DNA from: Isoetes taiwanensis
Taxonomy: Eukaryota; Streptophyta; Lycopodiopsida; Isoetales; Isoetaceae
Direction: 5' to 3'
NCBI GenBank assembly: GCA_021234155.1
Contig: JAJEKV010000014.1
Span: forward strand, 21,963,513 to 22,027,512
Length of the DNA stretch: 64,000 nucleotides
The position numbers and the translations under genes were made by a program. Positions 21,396 through 34,135 of the stretch are shown piece after piece. The notes below the pieces were generated by a model. It did not search any database. It had not been told where the DNA came from and was given only the letters and a program-made list of their open reading frames with translations. Position 1 is the stretch's first letter. Every line of letters begins with the position of its first letter.

Positions 21396-22925
21396 CTAAA
21401 TAAAATCTGTGTATTTTTTAACTTCCCATAGCATCGTGAAACTACGCATGTCAATAAAAATAATTGTGGCATTCTCAGACACCGGTGCAGAAACAGGAAT
21501 ACCAAACTTGGTGACATGGTGCACGATGTTCCTCTTCTCTTTATATTTCCTTGCCTCTTCTGGTTTTATAATGGCCATAATGGCCATCCTCTAAATAACA
21601 GCTGGTCAGGATCGCGAGGGCGATCTTCTTTAGCTAAAAATAAGAACTAACCTTCCATGCGGATGATACTGCAGTGCCTGTTGGGCCTTGTGGAGGGCAT
21701 CCACAAGCCTTGTGCTGATTCATTAATTGTTGGAGCTTTTCAATTAGTGGCTCCTTATATACTGTATCTGCTATAATGTCATTGCACTGTATAGATAACT
21801 GAATATACTCCTTATTGGAGAGATTTCCATTTAGCACCCGGCTTCTTCGCTTTGCATAAGCTTTAGCAAATTCAAGCCGTTGCTCGATATTACCCATCAT
21901 AGAACAAAGAATTTGTGCAGCAAAAATACTGTGATTACCAGAAATAATATAAAATTTCTTGTTCAAGAGCTCCTCAAGGTGGGACCAAGTGATCAACTTC
22001 CTGCATTGATGTCCCATCAATTAATAGGCATTATAAACAGTCAGTCTAATAGAGAGAAATATGCAATAAAACTTACCTTGTCACTGGGTCAAATGGGACG
22101 ACATCGGCAGGTGTGAGAACCTCCGTTGGGCACCTTTTAAAGCTCTTGATTAACGTCTGTACATGATCATTAGATCGAACCTTATGAGTTAGATTAGCGG
22201 TGCTGTCTCACAATAAAAAATGCTGATCTTCTGGAACGAGTTCACTCCCATAGGATAGAATCTTTTAAATTCTTCTAGTTTGGAGGCGGTCTATTCAGCA
22301 AGCTTCTTTTCTTCATCTGGATTGAATTTTAATTCATCAGGCATACGTGAAGCAGATGGCCAAGTCAACATAGAAGTCGTAGCTATAGGGTTGGTGGACG
22401 AGGTGGGAGTAGACGAAGTAGAGGGCTACCCTGTCTCTTCAGTATTTATGTTTCGAAGCTTAATCTTGAAGGTACTTATCTTTCTTGGAAGAGGTGCTTC
22501 ATGTGCATCCGAGTCTTTCACTGGAAGAGGCATAAGCATATTTTGACCTGAGGGATCGACAACGGCAGATCCGCCTGGATTTGTATTCTATAAAGGCTGA
22601 GATGACACTAAGGATTCTTTTAGAGTTGATGGTTCACCTGCAACAGCCAAATCACAGTTTTTTTCTTTGCAACTGCTCGCAACTAGTTCGTGTCCATCCG
22701 GGAAGGCAATTTGTTGTCTTTTGTAGCCTTTAATGCAATGGAAGGAGGTTTCTTATCAGTCGAAAGGCCCTTTCTGCACATGTTGAAGTTACCAAGTATA
22801 TCCCTATTGCTCTTTATCCCAGACAAACTCAACAAATCATAAGATGGCAGGTTCCAACCATATCTTTTGGCACTAGTAGATAACCCCTTGCCACTAGCAG
22901 GCTTATTCGCCTTGCTTGTAGTCAT
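21396..22925 (-). pseudogene. Multi-exon mobile-element protein with ParB-like motifs, decayed
   Basis: The minus strand starts with ATG at 22925 (MTTSKANKPASGKGLS) and runs through a hydrophilic Ser/Thr/Pro-rich region with sporadic stops. It then reaches a segment with VLTPADVVPFDPVT, ending in a GT donor. A 76-bp intron (22001-22076) joins it in phase to an exon (21652-22000) with KFYIISGNHSIFAAQ. A 61-bp intron (21591-21651) leads in phase to MAIMAIIKPEEARKYKEK and a stop. The pair xxPxDVVPFDPVxR and SGNHSxxAA follows the ParB/sulfiredoxin-type N-terminal pattern (DxxPNPxxPR ... GxHRxxAA), with N for the usual hydrophobic or charged residue. In-frame TAG codons show decay. Such ParB-like proteins may carry a methyltransferase domain (compare 14.1-15.06 kb). 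Exon structure is clear; the ParB assignment is inference. Confidence 0.5.
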
Positions 22926-23366
22926 GATAGAAGTGTCATAGTTTTGTCAGCGCAAAACATACTCCACAAATTGAAGCTGTTGTGTATCCTCCATGCTGCA
23001 TATCATTGCATCTTGGACATTGTTCTTTGTGTCTTCCCACATAGTGACTATTATGCCCATCCGTTTAAAATCTTCTGGGCCCTTACCGTTCCTCAAAAAG
23101 AGACACAAATCCTTCCGGCGGTCTCCTGCCACATGAGGTTTGGCCTGGGCTATTTCCATGCACCATTTTCCGACTTCTATCTGGAGTTACAATGCAGCAT
23201 GGGTTCCATGTTGGGGCCGCAGAAAAGTTCCAGTGCTGCAAGTAAAATATGAAACTGATAAGTGGCACTACTCACTACTCAAAGACCTGGCAAAGTGCAC
23301 ACCAGGAACGCAGCCACAAGCTTTACAACTAGACATTTATTTGGGGGTTACGATAATGTGTTCGCA
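22926..23366. other. Stretch upstream of the ParB-like gene
   Basis: No motif-bearing frame. A 102-codon plus-strand frame (22944-23252) has no recognised family. This would contain the 5' flank of the minus-strand gene. Confidence 0.35.
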
Positions 23367-23662
23367 AGGATCGCGCCCGCGACCCTTGTGGGCAAATTAA
23401 AAATATGATATGCGCACTAGTGCTAAGTATCGCGGCCGCGATCTGTATAGCAAGTAGACATAAAAGTATTATAAACTAGACATTACCTATTACCTATTGT
23501 TTAGGTTAATGTGCTCGAAAGGACCGCACCCGCGATAATTGTGAGCAATACTTTAAAACTATCTCGTATTTATTAGTGAAAAGAATCGCAACCGCGATTC
23601 TCACAAGCATTACTATTGTAAAAATAAAGAAATACTGCTCGTGAACATCGCGGCCGCGATCC
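23367..23662. repeat. Cluster of five GC-rich palindromes (ATCGCGGCCGCGAT type)
   Basis: Five copies start at 23370 (ATCGCGCCCGCGAC), 23429 (ATCGCGGCCGCGAT), 23523 (ACCGCACCCGCGAT), 23585 (ATCGCAACCGCGAT) and 23647 (ATCGCGGCCGCGAT), spaced 59, 94, 62 and 62 bp. The first is extended by CAAGG and CCTTG arms. The spacers are A+T-rich, so each stands out as a GC island. A sixth variant (ATCGCGAGGGCGAT) lies at 21611-21624 within the second intron of the ParB-like gene, and further cgatc words occur to 25.1 kb. They resemble repeated protein-binding sites such as the subterminal repeats of DNA transposons. Confidence 0.75.
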
Positions 23663-23907
23663 TATCGAGCTTATAGACTGCTAAAAAAAGCACGAGTAAT
23701 GCTAGAATGACAACACTGGTCGTGAAAAGCGCAGAAAATACCTTCTTGTAAGGCGGCTGGGCGAGACATGGCGGCGGTCGAAGGTGCTCGAAGTTTTCTG
23801 TAGGCGCTCGTAAATTGGATCACGAAGTAGCCGAGATCTGGGATTTTCGTGAAATTATAGAATAGGGGTCATTAATGGCCCGTCATAATGATGGCCAGAA
23901 ACTTAAA

Positions 23908-23992
23908 TTCTGGCGTGCGCAATAAATTCCACGTGCGCAATAAATTCCGCCGGCGCAATAAATTCCGAGGGCGCCATAAATTCCGGCGGTAG
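23908..23992. repeat. Short tandem repeat, ~18-bp unit x4
   Basis: Four units of the type gcgcaataaattcc with 4-5 variable GC-rich bases follow one another. Confidence 0.75.
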
Positions 23993-24097
23993 GTCCAGAA
24001 TATTTTTAGAAATACCGGAATCGACATTATCATTCTCTGTACGGACACCACCACTAAGTTCAAAATTCTGTACCATGAGACGTGGGGAGAACAGACT

Positions 24098-24236
24098 AGT
24101 CACGGCATGTGAGTTTAAATGAGACAATGACAATCACAATCACAATACTGCATGGGACACGTTGCAGGATAACATAGTACTCACGGCACGTGAGTTTAAA
24201 TGAGACAATGACAGTCACAATACGGCATGGGAAAGC
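24098..24236. repeat. Direct repeat x2 (cacggca-gtgagtttaaatgag)
   Basis: Two copies, at about 24100 and 24181, share cacggca(t/c)gtgagttt, aaatgagacaatgaca and gcatggga. They lie between the two divergent ORFs. Confidence 0.7.
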
Positions 24237-24339
24237 CCCGCCGAAATCACCAGAATTTGAAATTCAAACTCAATTCGCCCAGCTACATGGCTACATAAGC
24301 CATTCATTCTAATTGGAGTCAGGGAGGAGGCTTCTGAGG

Positions 24340-25130
24340 TACTGAATAGGTCTTTTAAGGCGATCGTCCAAATTGGAGGCATTTGAGGTGCTCATCTAGA
24401 AATGGAAGGCGATCTTCTATATTTGAAAGGCATTTTCCCAGGTGTTTCGACTCTGGCATGCTCTGAAGAGTGAAAGTAGGCAAGATATACTATTAAAACT
24501 TTGTTTTAATTAGATCCTAGGACTTCTCTACCATTTTAACTTCTGTTATATCAAATGATAGAGTTAGAGAGCATTGTTGTCCCACATTTATATACTATAT
24601 TCTCTGTAGATTAGTGTCTTGTCTGAGATGAATTTTAGAACATAGGTATCAACCTGGCAAACCAGTCGCAACTTCAATTGTCTTTATAGTAGTATCTTGT
24701 CTGAAAACAACTTCAGAGAATAATGATCCTGGCAAACTTCAAATCATTGTCTGCATCCCGATCGCGCGATCTTCATCAGCAGTCAAGAAGTACAAATAGT
24801 TAATGTTGGAGCAAATTGATTGCAAAAAAATGGATACTAATTTAATGTCCATTGCTTGAACAGGGCTGTGTCCTTAGCTAAATCACGACGCCGATCTTCA
24901 TCAGCTTTCAACAAGTATGTCTTAGCATTGGAGCAAACTTGTCTTAGCATTGGAACAAGCTTGTCTGATTGATTGTCTACTATTTTCAGATTATTAATAT
25001 AAGCCTGTCAGTCCTCAGCTAGATTGCAGCGGCGATCTTGAGCAGCACTATCTTTTATTACTATTCAACTTTACCTTCACACGAGCATTTAGTGCTTCAT
25101 ATTATCGCCATCGCGATTTCTAATAGCACT
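24340..25130. repeat. Irregular repeats with GCGATCTT words upstream of the DUF8039-like ORF
   Basis: gatcttcatcagc, ttgtctga and ttagcattggagcaa recur several times. cgatc-type words stand at about 24361, 24398, 24768, 24889, 25031 and 25104. This may be a diverged continuation of the palindrome cluster and would include the promoter region of the plus-strand ORF. Confidence 0.45.
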
Positions 25131-25150
25131 ATCAGCCTTTCTAATTCAAG

Positions 25151-25716
25151 ATGGCTGATTCAAGGTCCATACTATTCAATGGTGTCAAAGTTGGCGAGGG
25201 CAAAGTATATGGCTTCAACAAACATCACAACTTACCCTTTCCCGGGGGCACAGTGGTAGCGTCTATGGACAAGATTGTGGATGGAAGCATACCTTTGCCA
25301 TATCCGAATCCCGAGATTTCAACACTCAGAGAGTCGTTGGGGAGTTTCATTTTGTGGCCTGCAAGTTGTATAGCGTCCCTTGCACCCGAAGGTGACATAT
25401 CCACTCCGCCACGCAGTTAAAAAAAATTAACTGGCAGGTACTCGAAGACGAGGAAGGTCCATTCAAGCAAACCTGTGGTGATAAAGGCATTTCAAGAGAA
25501 GAGCTGGTGGAGAGGAACTGCATGCTGATGCATGACTGCTGCGATATGCTTTATGGACACGGGATGATCATCTTCACTGGTCCTAATCAGGCAGTTGGTG
25601 ACATAAGGTTAGGGGAAGACTTCCTGGTTGCCACCGTGATCAAGATATGTCCTATGCCAGAGAAGCCGTCTATGAGATGCCAAGCTTGTGCTGAAATGCC
25701 GCAGCTGCATGACTTG
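25151..25716 (+). pseudogene. DUF8039-like transposon-associated ORF, one frameshift
   Basis: From ATG 25151 the frame reads MADSRSILFNGVKVGEGKVYG, then GTVVASMDKIVDGSIPLPYP, then ISTLRESLGSFILWPASCI. A domain of this pattern (short strand pair, xVxVDxVxxxxxPLPxP, then LxxAxGxFxxWP) is common in plant CACTA-type transposon proteins and is classed as DUF8039, as I recall. A run of A at about 25420-25428 shifts the frame. Coding-like sequence then continues (WQVLEDEEGPFKQTCG, MLYGHGMIIFTGPNQAVG) to a possible GT donor at 25717. It is transcribed away from the ParB-like gene at 22.9 kb. Decayed; the DUF assignment is from memory. Confidence 0.45.
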
Positions 25717-28025
25717 GTAAGGTGGTCCAATGCCTTGGTGTTAGTAAACAATGTTACAATATCAGCACTTATAAAAAGCCTTATGCAATTAAATTGAGAG
25801 AATCCCACTTCTCATTTTTTAGTTTAACAGACTGGTTCTAGTATTTTTTTCTTTGAACCTTTATGTATTGGAAAGGAATGCCAAAGCTTATTTTTTAAGA
25901 AAATAGCTTAGCCATATCCATCTCATAAACTATGTTTCTTCAGCTTATACATGCACAACAATCTTTTTACATGCGCAATAGAAGAATAGCATGAAGTAAG
26001 TACATTGTGTCGCAGGCTCATGTTCCAGCGGCACTCTCTTGTGCTTATACAACTACATGAGAAATATTCATTTTATATATATTCTTGTTGATAAATAAAC
26101 TTTTTGTCCGTCCTTCAAAAAAAAATTAAAAAGATAAATAAAAAATAAAATAAAATAAAAATCTGATGTCCATTTTGTATGGTTCATAAAATCCTTCCTT
26201 TTCTTAGAAAGAAATAAAAATAAAACAAGAACAAAAAATTTGGCATAGGAAATTAGAATACCAAACTATATGGAACTAGGGAGAAACGAGTCCAACATCA
26301 CCACTGCTAAACATATGACGAAGGTGCACATTTGAGAAAATATGGGGTCTCTTGGTATTCTTTTAATAAATCTCAAAATTGCACATCAGGTTTTGCTATC
26401 CGAGGCTTGCTCTTTGTTCAAATGGCATGTCTACATGGTAAGGGAATGCCCCAAATATTTAGAAAGCAGTGCAAAAAGATCCCCTCAAGATATGTTAGAT
26501 ATTTGGGGCTTTTATTGAGGCAAGGTGGGAAATAACTACAAGGCATGGCATCGAGCATGCAATAGTTATTACATTAAAAAATACACACTTCCCAATTTGG
26601 AGTTTCATACCAGCATCTAGCATGGTCAGTTTAGGGTTCTCTTCGCGATCAAGCACAACCTCAATTCCTAAGACTCAACTCGATCAAGCAAGCCAGGTAA
26701 CTTCCCAGTTTATTGTTGGAAACCAATTTCTTTATGATTCAGGGTTTTGATTCAGAGTTTGTTTTGCCATTTTAGATGCCAAGATTGGGAACAAGTATTT
26801 TCTTATGTAATAACAAGAATGAAGAAGATGGATGGAAAAAACTCTATATCAGTATTGGTTCCTGGGTGACATGAGGCCAGTTGCAGGTGGTGACCATGTG
26901 TGTGAAAAGGTCTAGACAGTCAGATTATTCAACCCATTGGAAGGGACGAATAAACGGATTTGTATCTAGATGTGGAAATAAGACTATAATGGATTTGGTT
27001 GTGGAACATTCAGATGACATGGCAAAGGAACCTATTTTAATGGAGTATTCCTTTCCTTCACGTGAATCCAATTCTCTTTGCTCCTCGAATTAACTGATGT
27101 TGTTTCACCTAAGAGTATAACTAGTGTACTTTGAAGTGTACTTTGTTGTGTCTATTCTATTCTATTCTATTCCAGAATCGGTCATCTATTGTTCAAAGGT
27201 TCGGCCATGAGGAGCTTGAAAGAAAGAGGTATATGATTTCATGCATATCATTACACTATATCAACTAGAGGAGTTGGAAAGCTAGTAGAAGTTGCTTTAC
27301 CAGATCTGAAAATTATGGGAAGCGAGTTTATTGACTACAAATTATTGACAGCATATTGAGATCATTTGGGCAGAGAAGTATTTAAGAATCTTTTTTTTTT
27401 TTTTTGAAGGCAAGGAGACACCATGAAGGTGCCATTTTTATTTTATCAGAATAAAAGAGTACATGCATCAACAATATGGGAAGTTACTACAGGAGCATAC
27501 CTCAATATCTTCGTTTCCCATAAGCTATGCTTATTCAAAACTCCTTTAAGAGTTAAGTTGGAAATATTTTAGCAAATCAGATAGCCCTCTTCCCGGGGGA
27601 TGCACTTAGTAATAAAAGGGTATGGACATCTGCGTTCGAAGTGTGCCCAAAAACATCCCTATTATACTGATCTGTGGAAGCTAATTTAACCCCTAAAGTA
27701 TATATTTTGCCCCAGATAATGGCAAAAAAACCCCCTAATGGTAAGTATACAAATACTGAATGGTAAAAAAAACCCCCCTTTCTTGCATGCACATGTCCTG
27801 TACTGCAAAGAATACTGAATCCCCCGGGGCCCTCTTATGGCTTGATAAAATTAAGCACAAAAGCTTTCACAAATAACAGAAAATATACCAGATAAAGGGA
27901 CATGTTTTTGTAGAAAAGCCTGCCACACTGTTCCACTGTTCCATGTATTTAAGAATCTCAGAGAAAGAAGAGAAGTTATATGCTCATTTAAAGTGTTTCT
28001 TCCTACCCATGTACAAGGGATGTGC
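25717..28025. other. Gene-free stretch
   Basis: A+T-rich DNA with an A-rich AAATA run near 26120-26165 and a short (TATTC)n near 27150-27175. A 70-codon frame at 26881-27093 looks protein-like (DYSTHWKGRINGFVSRCG) but is not recognised. Confidence 0.4.
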
Positions 28026-28029
28026 AGCA

Positions 28030-28332
<303 letters not shown>

Positions 28333-29454
28333 ATTCCTTTCAATTTGAAACTTCGATTAGGATTGCTCCATAGACTTTTACAATCCAAGATGTATTCCCT
28401 AATAGTTTGGAGAGTACATTTTCTGGCCAGTCGAAGCAAAGGGATCATGAAATCGGGCAGCAAATCATAAGGTGCACACTTGCCAATGACACATTTGTAT
28501 TTAGGTAAGGATTAGTAAGCGTTAGCATCAGCATTTACATTTGCATATATATGATTTCTATGTTTCTCATTGTAGTTAATACAATTTGATTTCTATGATG
28601 TTAAACAGGTACAAGTTGTGTAACCAGATGTTATACATCAATTTCCTTATTGAGAGGAGGAGGCGTGTATGGCAGAAATGCTACTGAGCTTGGAGATCAG
28701 TAGAAGATCATGGAGATAACTCATCCCTTATGGATTTAGTCATTGATTTTAATAACAGCTCAAACAAGGTGCTGCATGTTGAAGAAGAATGGACTTTACA
28801 TGATACATGTGCAATGAATGACAACTTTTACTTTTAATGACAAAAAGATTGGTTATAGAAGGGAGTATTCTATAAGATGCAAGGAGTGTAGATCTCTAGC
28901 TACATTGCGCATCAAATACTTGATACTTTAAAGGATAAAAAACATAAGAAATACAACTGGTTTTGCAGGTTCAATTCCTGCAGCTTTCTCAATAAATGTT
29001 GCTATTCTAGTCTATGTTTATTGTTGGATTTTATCATGCTTGTTTCCAAATATTTACTGAATCCAAAAAGTTGTTGAGTTCTAGTTTATATAAGACTTTG
29101 ATTTGGCAAGAATTGGAGACTTTGATTTGGTGAGATTTGCTAAAACATCAATTTGGCAATGTTCTAGTTTATGTATTTTGGCAACATTCTAGTTTATGTA
29201 AACTGCTGTACATTAAGTGCTTTTAATGGTCACAACAGAATAAGCTACTAACCATAATTTTGAACCTATCTACTTGCCTAATAATTCATACTTGTTCAAT
29301 TGCAAATTCAATTAGGAATTGCTTAATCAATTGCATTAGAGGTTGGTGTTGTACAACTCTACTGTTTTATATGGAAAGACTTTGAGCTGGCAATGTTTGA
29401 TTTGGAAAGACTTTGATATTTAATACTTGCTCAATAACCATGTTTGCTGGCTTT
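28333..29454. other. Gene-free stretch
   Basis: Repeats of gactttgatttgg and ttctagtttatgta occur near 29080-29200. At 28968-28987 gcaggttcaattcctgc resembles a tRNA T-arm, but no acceptor, D or anticodon arm fits. Confidence 0.4.
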
Positions 29455-29690
29455 CAACAAAAAACAGATGGTATTTTTGAGCAATACTACTGCTACTTCA
29501 ACAAAAAACAGATGGTATTTTCTTAGCAATGGAGGTTCATTAACAATAAAAAACCGAGGTACCAAAAACAGATAGTATTTTTGAACAATGCAAGTTCATT
29601 AACAATTAGAAACTAGGGCACCAAATATAGGTGGTATTTTTGAGCAATGCAAGTTCATTAACAATTAGAAACTCAGGCTACAGTTAGCTA
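29455..29690. repeat. Minisatellite, ~60-bp unit x4
   Basis: Four diverged copies share aaacagatggtatttttgagcaat and gttcattaacaattagaaac (each shown as type), starting at about 29455, 29499, 29561 and 29620. Confidence 0.75.
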
Positions 29691-30095
29691 AACTATTCTC
29701 ATGTACAGAATCATGAAGAACTTAAGAAAAATGATAGGCGTTCTTTAAACTACTTAAGCATTGCATGCTTAAACGTTGCTAAACATTGAACTATTTGAAC
29801 ATTACGCTTGCATGCTTGTGGCCACATACTTAAATGTTGAAGAATAGACTGCAGAAAGCAGATAAGAAGAAAAACTTGTATACAACATGTATGAAAGTAG
29901 ATATTATATTTTATGTTCCCAAAAAGGATCCACCACTTGGACGTATTTACAAGAAGCATGTACACAACAACCATTTTGCATCACAAAAACTAACTCATCA
30001 AAGAGTTAACATCATAAGTTATGGAGATTTAGATACAAAGTTGAGAAAAAAGGAAGATAACATTGAAAATAAAGCCACAAGGCCAGAAAAAGGCA

Positions 30096-30270
30096 CTAGA
30101 TATATCCAGCAGGCGACATCCTAAGCTCCACGTGCACCTCATTCCCATCAGCTTGTATCACCATCTTCAGAAGGTGCTCATCACCAATATGAACTCGGTC
30201 TACATACTGTTGAACCTTTTTCAGAGAATGCAACTCCTTTTCGACACAGATGATCCACCTCTAAGTAGGA
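30096..30270 (-). pseudogene. Unidentified C-terminal exon-like segment
   Basis: On the minus strand, after a possible acceptor (ttcctacttag), an open frame encodes KKVQQYVDRVHIGDEH, then MVIQADGNEVHVELRMSP, and a TAG stop at 30096. The regular alternation of hydrophobic and charged residues looks like real protein. I do not recognise the family. It sits downstream of the AUGMIN5 and RFC1 fragments in the same orientation. Confidence 0.3.
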
Positions 30271-30939
30271 AGATCGAAGATCTAGCCAGAACCTTGATTT
30301 TCTTGCCCGCTGGCTAGAATCAACGCATTCCTCCATGGGCTGCTTGGCAATATCACCCTTGCCATATTCGTTGAGCAAATGAAGGTTGAATCCAGGACTC
30401 CAATCAATTGTAATGTCTGCATGCATAGGAATTGCATAATTCTTATCTCAAAAGGCGAGCCCGACAATGAATGCCTCATCAATTGTATAAAAAACTTCTA
30501 TACATGTCTTTTTTTTAATAGATGACTATTGATGACTATTGAGCTGTGCAAGAACTATGGAGTTTGTTGTGACAATAAGAGTGATTCTTATTGTTGTAAG
30601 ACCAATACAATGTATGCAAATGTCCAAAAAAAACAAGGTGCTGCGCACGGAGGGTTGCCCTCCATGGCCGGAGGGTGAAGTGGCATAAATCATACCCACC
30701 TGATGATATAACAATCACAAAATTGCACAAAATTTGAAGTTTCACAACCTGTCAAATGAAAAGATGAAAAGAACAAAGATCGGATCACTGCCCAGCCAAA
30801 CATACTATAAAATATCTGTAAACCACAAAACTACAAAGCACTAAATGCCAGAAACAGAGTGGTTAAATCAAGATGATTAATGAAAATATGACAAAGCATA
30901 TTCTGCACTCCAAATGTCCTACTCATTTTAGAAGATCAA
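30271..30939. other. Gene-free stretch inside the fragment cluster
   Basis: Only short overlapping frames on the minus strand; no motif recognised. Confidence 0.35.
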
Positions 30940-31190
30940 TTATACAGCTGTAGTGCTACAAATGTGGTTGAAATTTGATGATCTAGACTCAAGGAACAGA
31001 AGCAAAAACAACCTGCATCCACCATGCCAACATGGCTGCAAGTCGTGAGAATGCTTCAAAAGATCATGGGGCCAAGTATCAAGCCTTCCAGCTGCATCTC
31101 CAATAATTAAGCACCTTTTTTCCATGCCCATGCAACGAGACATCTCACCAAGTGAAATACCTTGGACGGAGGTCCGCGGCGCTTTGGATC
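30940..31190 (-). pseudogene. Unidentified exon-like segment (GDAAGR)
   Basis: A minus-strand frame reads EMSRCMGMEKRCLIIGDAAG followed by RLDTWPHDLLKHSHDLQP. IIGDAAGR resembles nucleotide-binding or HAD-phosphatase motifs, but the rest does not match a family I can name. It is in the same orientation as the neighbouring RFC1 fragment. Confidence 0.3.
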
Positions 31191-32146
<956 letters not shown>

Positions 32147-32147
32147 C

Positions 32148-32209
32148 ACCTGAAACTTTGTAATATCAAGAATAGAGTACCTGAAACTTTGTAACATCAA
32201 GAATAGATT
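32148..32209. repeat. 31-bp tandem duplication spanning an RFC1 exon end and its splice donor
   Basis: acctgaaactttgtaa-atcaagaatag (split for length) occurs at 32148-32178 and 32179-32209. On the minus strand each copy contains the exon end ...ACAAAGTTTCAG plus the start of the GT donor, so two donors follow one another. Confidence 0.8.
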
Positions 32210-33516
32210 CGATATCTTCTTGGGTCAAAGAATATTGATCCATCAGATCAACAATCTCTTCCACTGCTTCATTCTGAAATATGAAGTCGTTATTGACATC
32301 ATCTAAGCAAAAGGAAAGAGATCTGTAACTTCAACCTATTAAACCTAACCTTGCTATTTTTCTTCAAGGCCAAAGTCAGCTCCATGGACAACAGAGAAAG
32401 ATAATCCATACGCAATGTTTCCCTGTGCAGGTATATTTAGTGAGCTCATTAGCAAGAGCAGAACTTCAACATATGGGGTACAGTCTGCAATTGTTTACCG
32501 TGTAGGTTCACATGTGCGGGATCCTCAAGCAGCCGCTTCTTTTTTGCCCAAGAAGAGTTCTTGCCAAACCACCCACCAAATCTGTTAAAATTATGTTCTC
32601 CCTACAAAAACACTAGCCAATGAGCCAGATCCCTGCACAGAATGTTATGTCAACGGGACACGAACTATTCTCAAGACAGCCCAGCCCATGTTTTCATGAG
32701 AAACGTAACCAAACTTTAATCAAACTGTCTTCCCAGGTCATGTTTCCTCATAAAAATTACTTTGGCATAAGACACAGGAACCGATTCATTCACATATATA
32801 TTGCCGAAGAAAAAGCAAATCACCAAATCATTTTACTGGTGAGAACAACTCGTATTCGACCAAAAACTAGAACTGAGTACCTTAATGTTACATGCTCATG
32901 CTTTCTTACTATCCAAAGAAAATTTATCTTTTTCGGATGAGGATTTGAGACCCCTAAATATTGGCTAATATGGCATTATGTCATCTAAAATCCAAGTATC
33001 ATTCTCCTAAGCAACTAGGATGCATGGCAGCTCTAAACTTCAATGCTTTATACATGTACAAGCACTTCTCTTTGACCATGCACAAGAGCAAAATAAAAGA
33101 AACATACTACAGTCACCTGAAAACACATCGATACGCTAGAAGGGAAATACAAAACCGGTCATACTCACTAATTATTGAAGACATGAAAGCTCCTAATCAT
33201 GCGCATGCCGCCACCGGGCGGTATCTACAATTTGAACATTTACAATATCACCATCGGCAATACTTGCGGCGATTACACGCCACTATATCCATCCGAATGT
33301 TTCATCATGACCGGACTCACTAGGGCGATAATTCGGTAATTCTCCGATGTTTTACGAAATTAGAATGACATATAGCACCAAACCATACAAACCAACTCAT
33401 AAACCTATTTAGCTACTTTCTATACCTGAACAATGAGGGGAATCAGGTCAAGATCTGACATAGCTAGATCAATTCTTTCATCAAAACGCAGTTTACGCCC
33501 TTGGAAACCCATTAAC
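32181..33516 (-). pseudogene. RFC1: Replication factor C subunit 1 (RFC1) C-terminal exons, decayed
   Basis: RFC1 is the large subunit of the clamp loader that places PCNA on DNA. Minus-strand exons, in order: MGFQGRKLRFDERIDLAMSD with DLIPLIVQ (33426-33516, GT donor); NYRPSESGHDETFGW and SIADGDIVNVQI (about 33190-33350, with a 1-nt frame slip near NY and an in-frame TAG); GEHNFNRFGGWFGKNS with KKKRLLEDP (32499-32601); ETLRMDYLSLL (32350-32422); and EEIVDLMDQYSLTQEDIESI to KFQ (32181-32273). These follow the order of plant RFC1. The exon 32499-32601 to 32350-32422 joint is out of phase, and the last exon block is missing. The ATPase part is absent. It is a broken partial copy; a functional RFC1 presumably lies elsewhere. 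Confidence 0.8.
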
Positions 33517-34135
33517 CTGAAACAAGCACCAAAGGCCACAATCAGCCCTTATAGATTATGGACATTCAAGGAAAGATAAACATACATGATAGCTTTGTAG
33601 CTACCTCATTGCCCTCATCAAGGATAGAAACTATATGCAACATTGTTTTCTTTTTAATCTTCACAATTATCTCACTATAAACGCTTATTTTCTAGTCACA
33701 GTTAGGAGCTGTGTAAATGTGCTGTTTTGGTGCCATTTTACTTTCTTATATGTAGCTAATGTCAACCCCATATGATATTTCCTTCCATCATTCCATTTTT
33801 CTGTAACTGTTTCATTTGAACAAAAAAATCTCTGTTTGCCTTGGGCCTCTTGAGCGATGACGTTTCTATCTTTGAAAACGCTCATTCGTCTTTGACAAAG
33901 CTTACGAAAAAATAAAGATGCACAGGAATAATATTCCTCAAGAATCCACCATATCAAAATTATAAAAAGTGCATTTCCTATCCTCCTAGCTAGGATCTTT
34001 TAACACATCCCTCCAGTGAGAGGACACCCTGAATTGCCCCATTAAAAACCTGGAAGGTGAATACCAAGATAACCAGGTCTTACCATAAACCATCAGAGGA
34101 AATGTCTAGAAAGGTCTCCTTGTGAGATTTGCTTT

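Noticed and set aside
28968-28987. tRNA T-arm-like gcaggttcaattcctgc
   Set aside because: No acceptor stem, D arm or anticodon arm could be placed around it.
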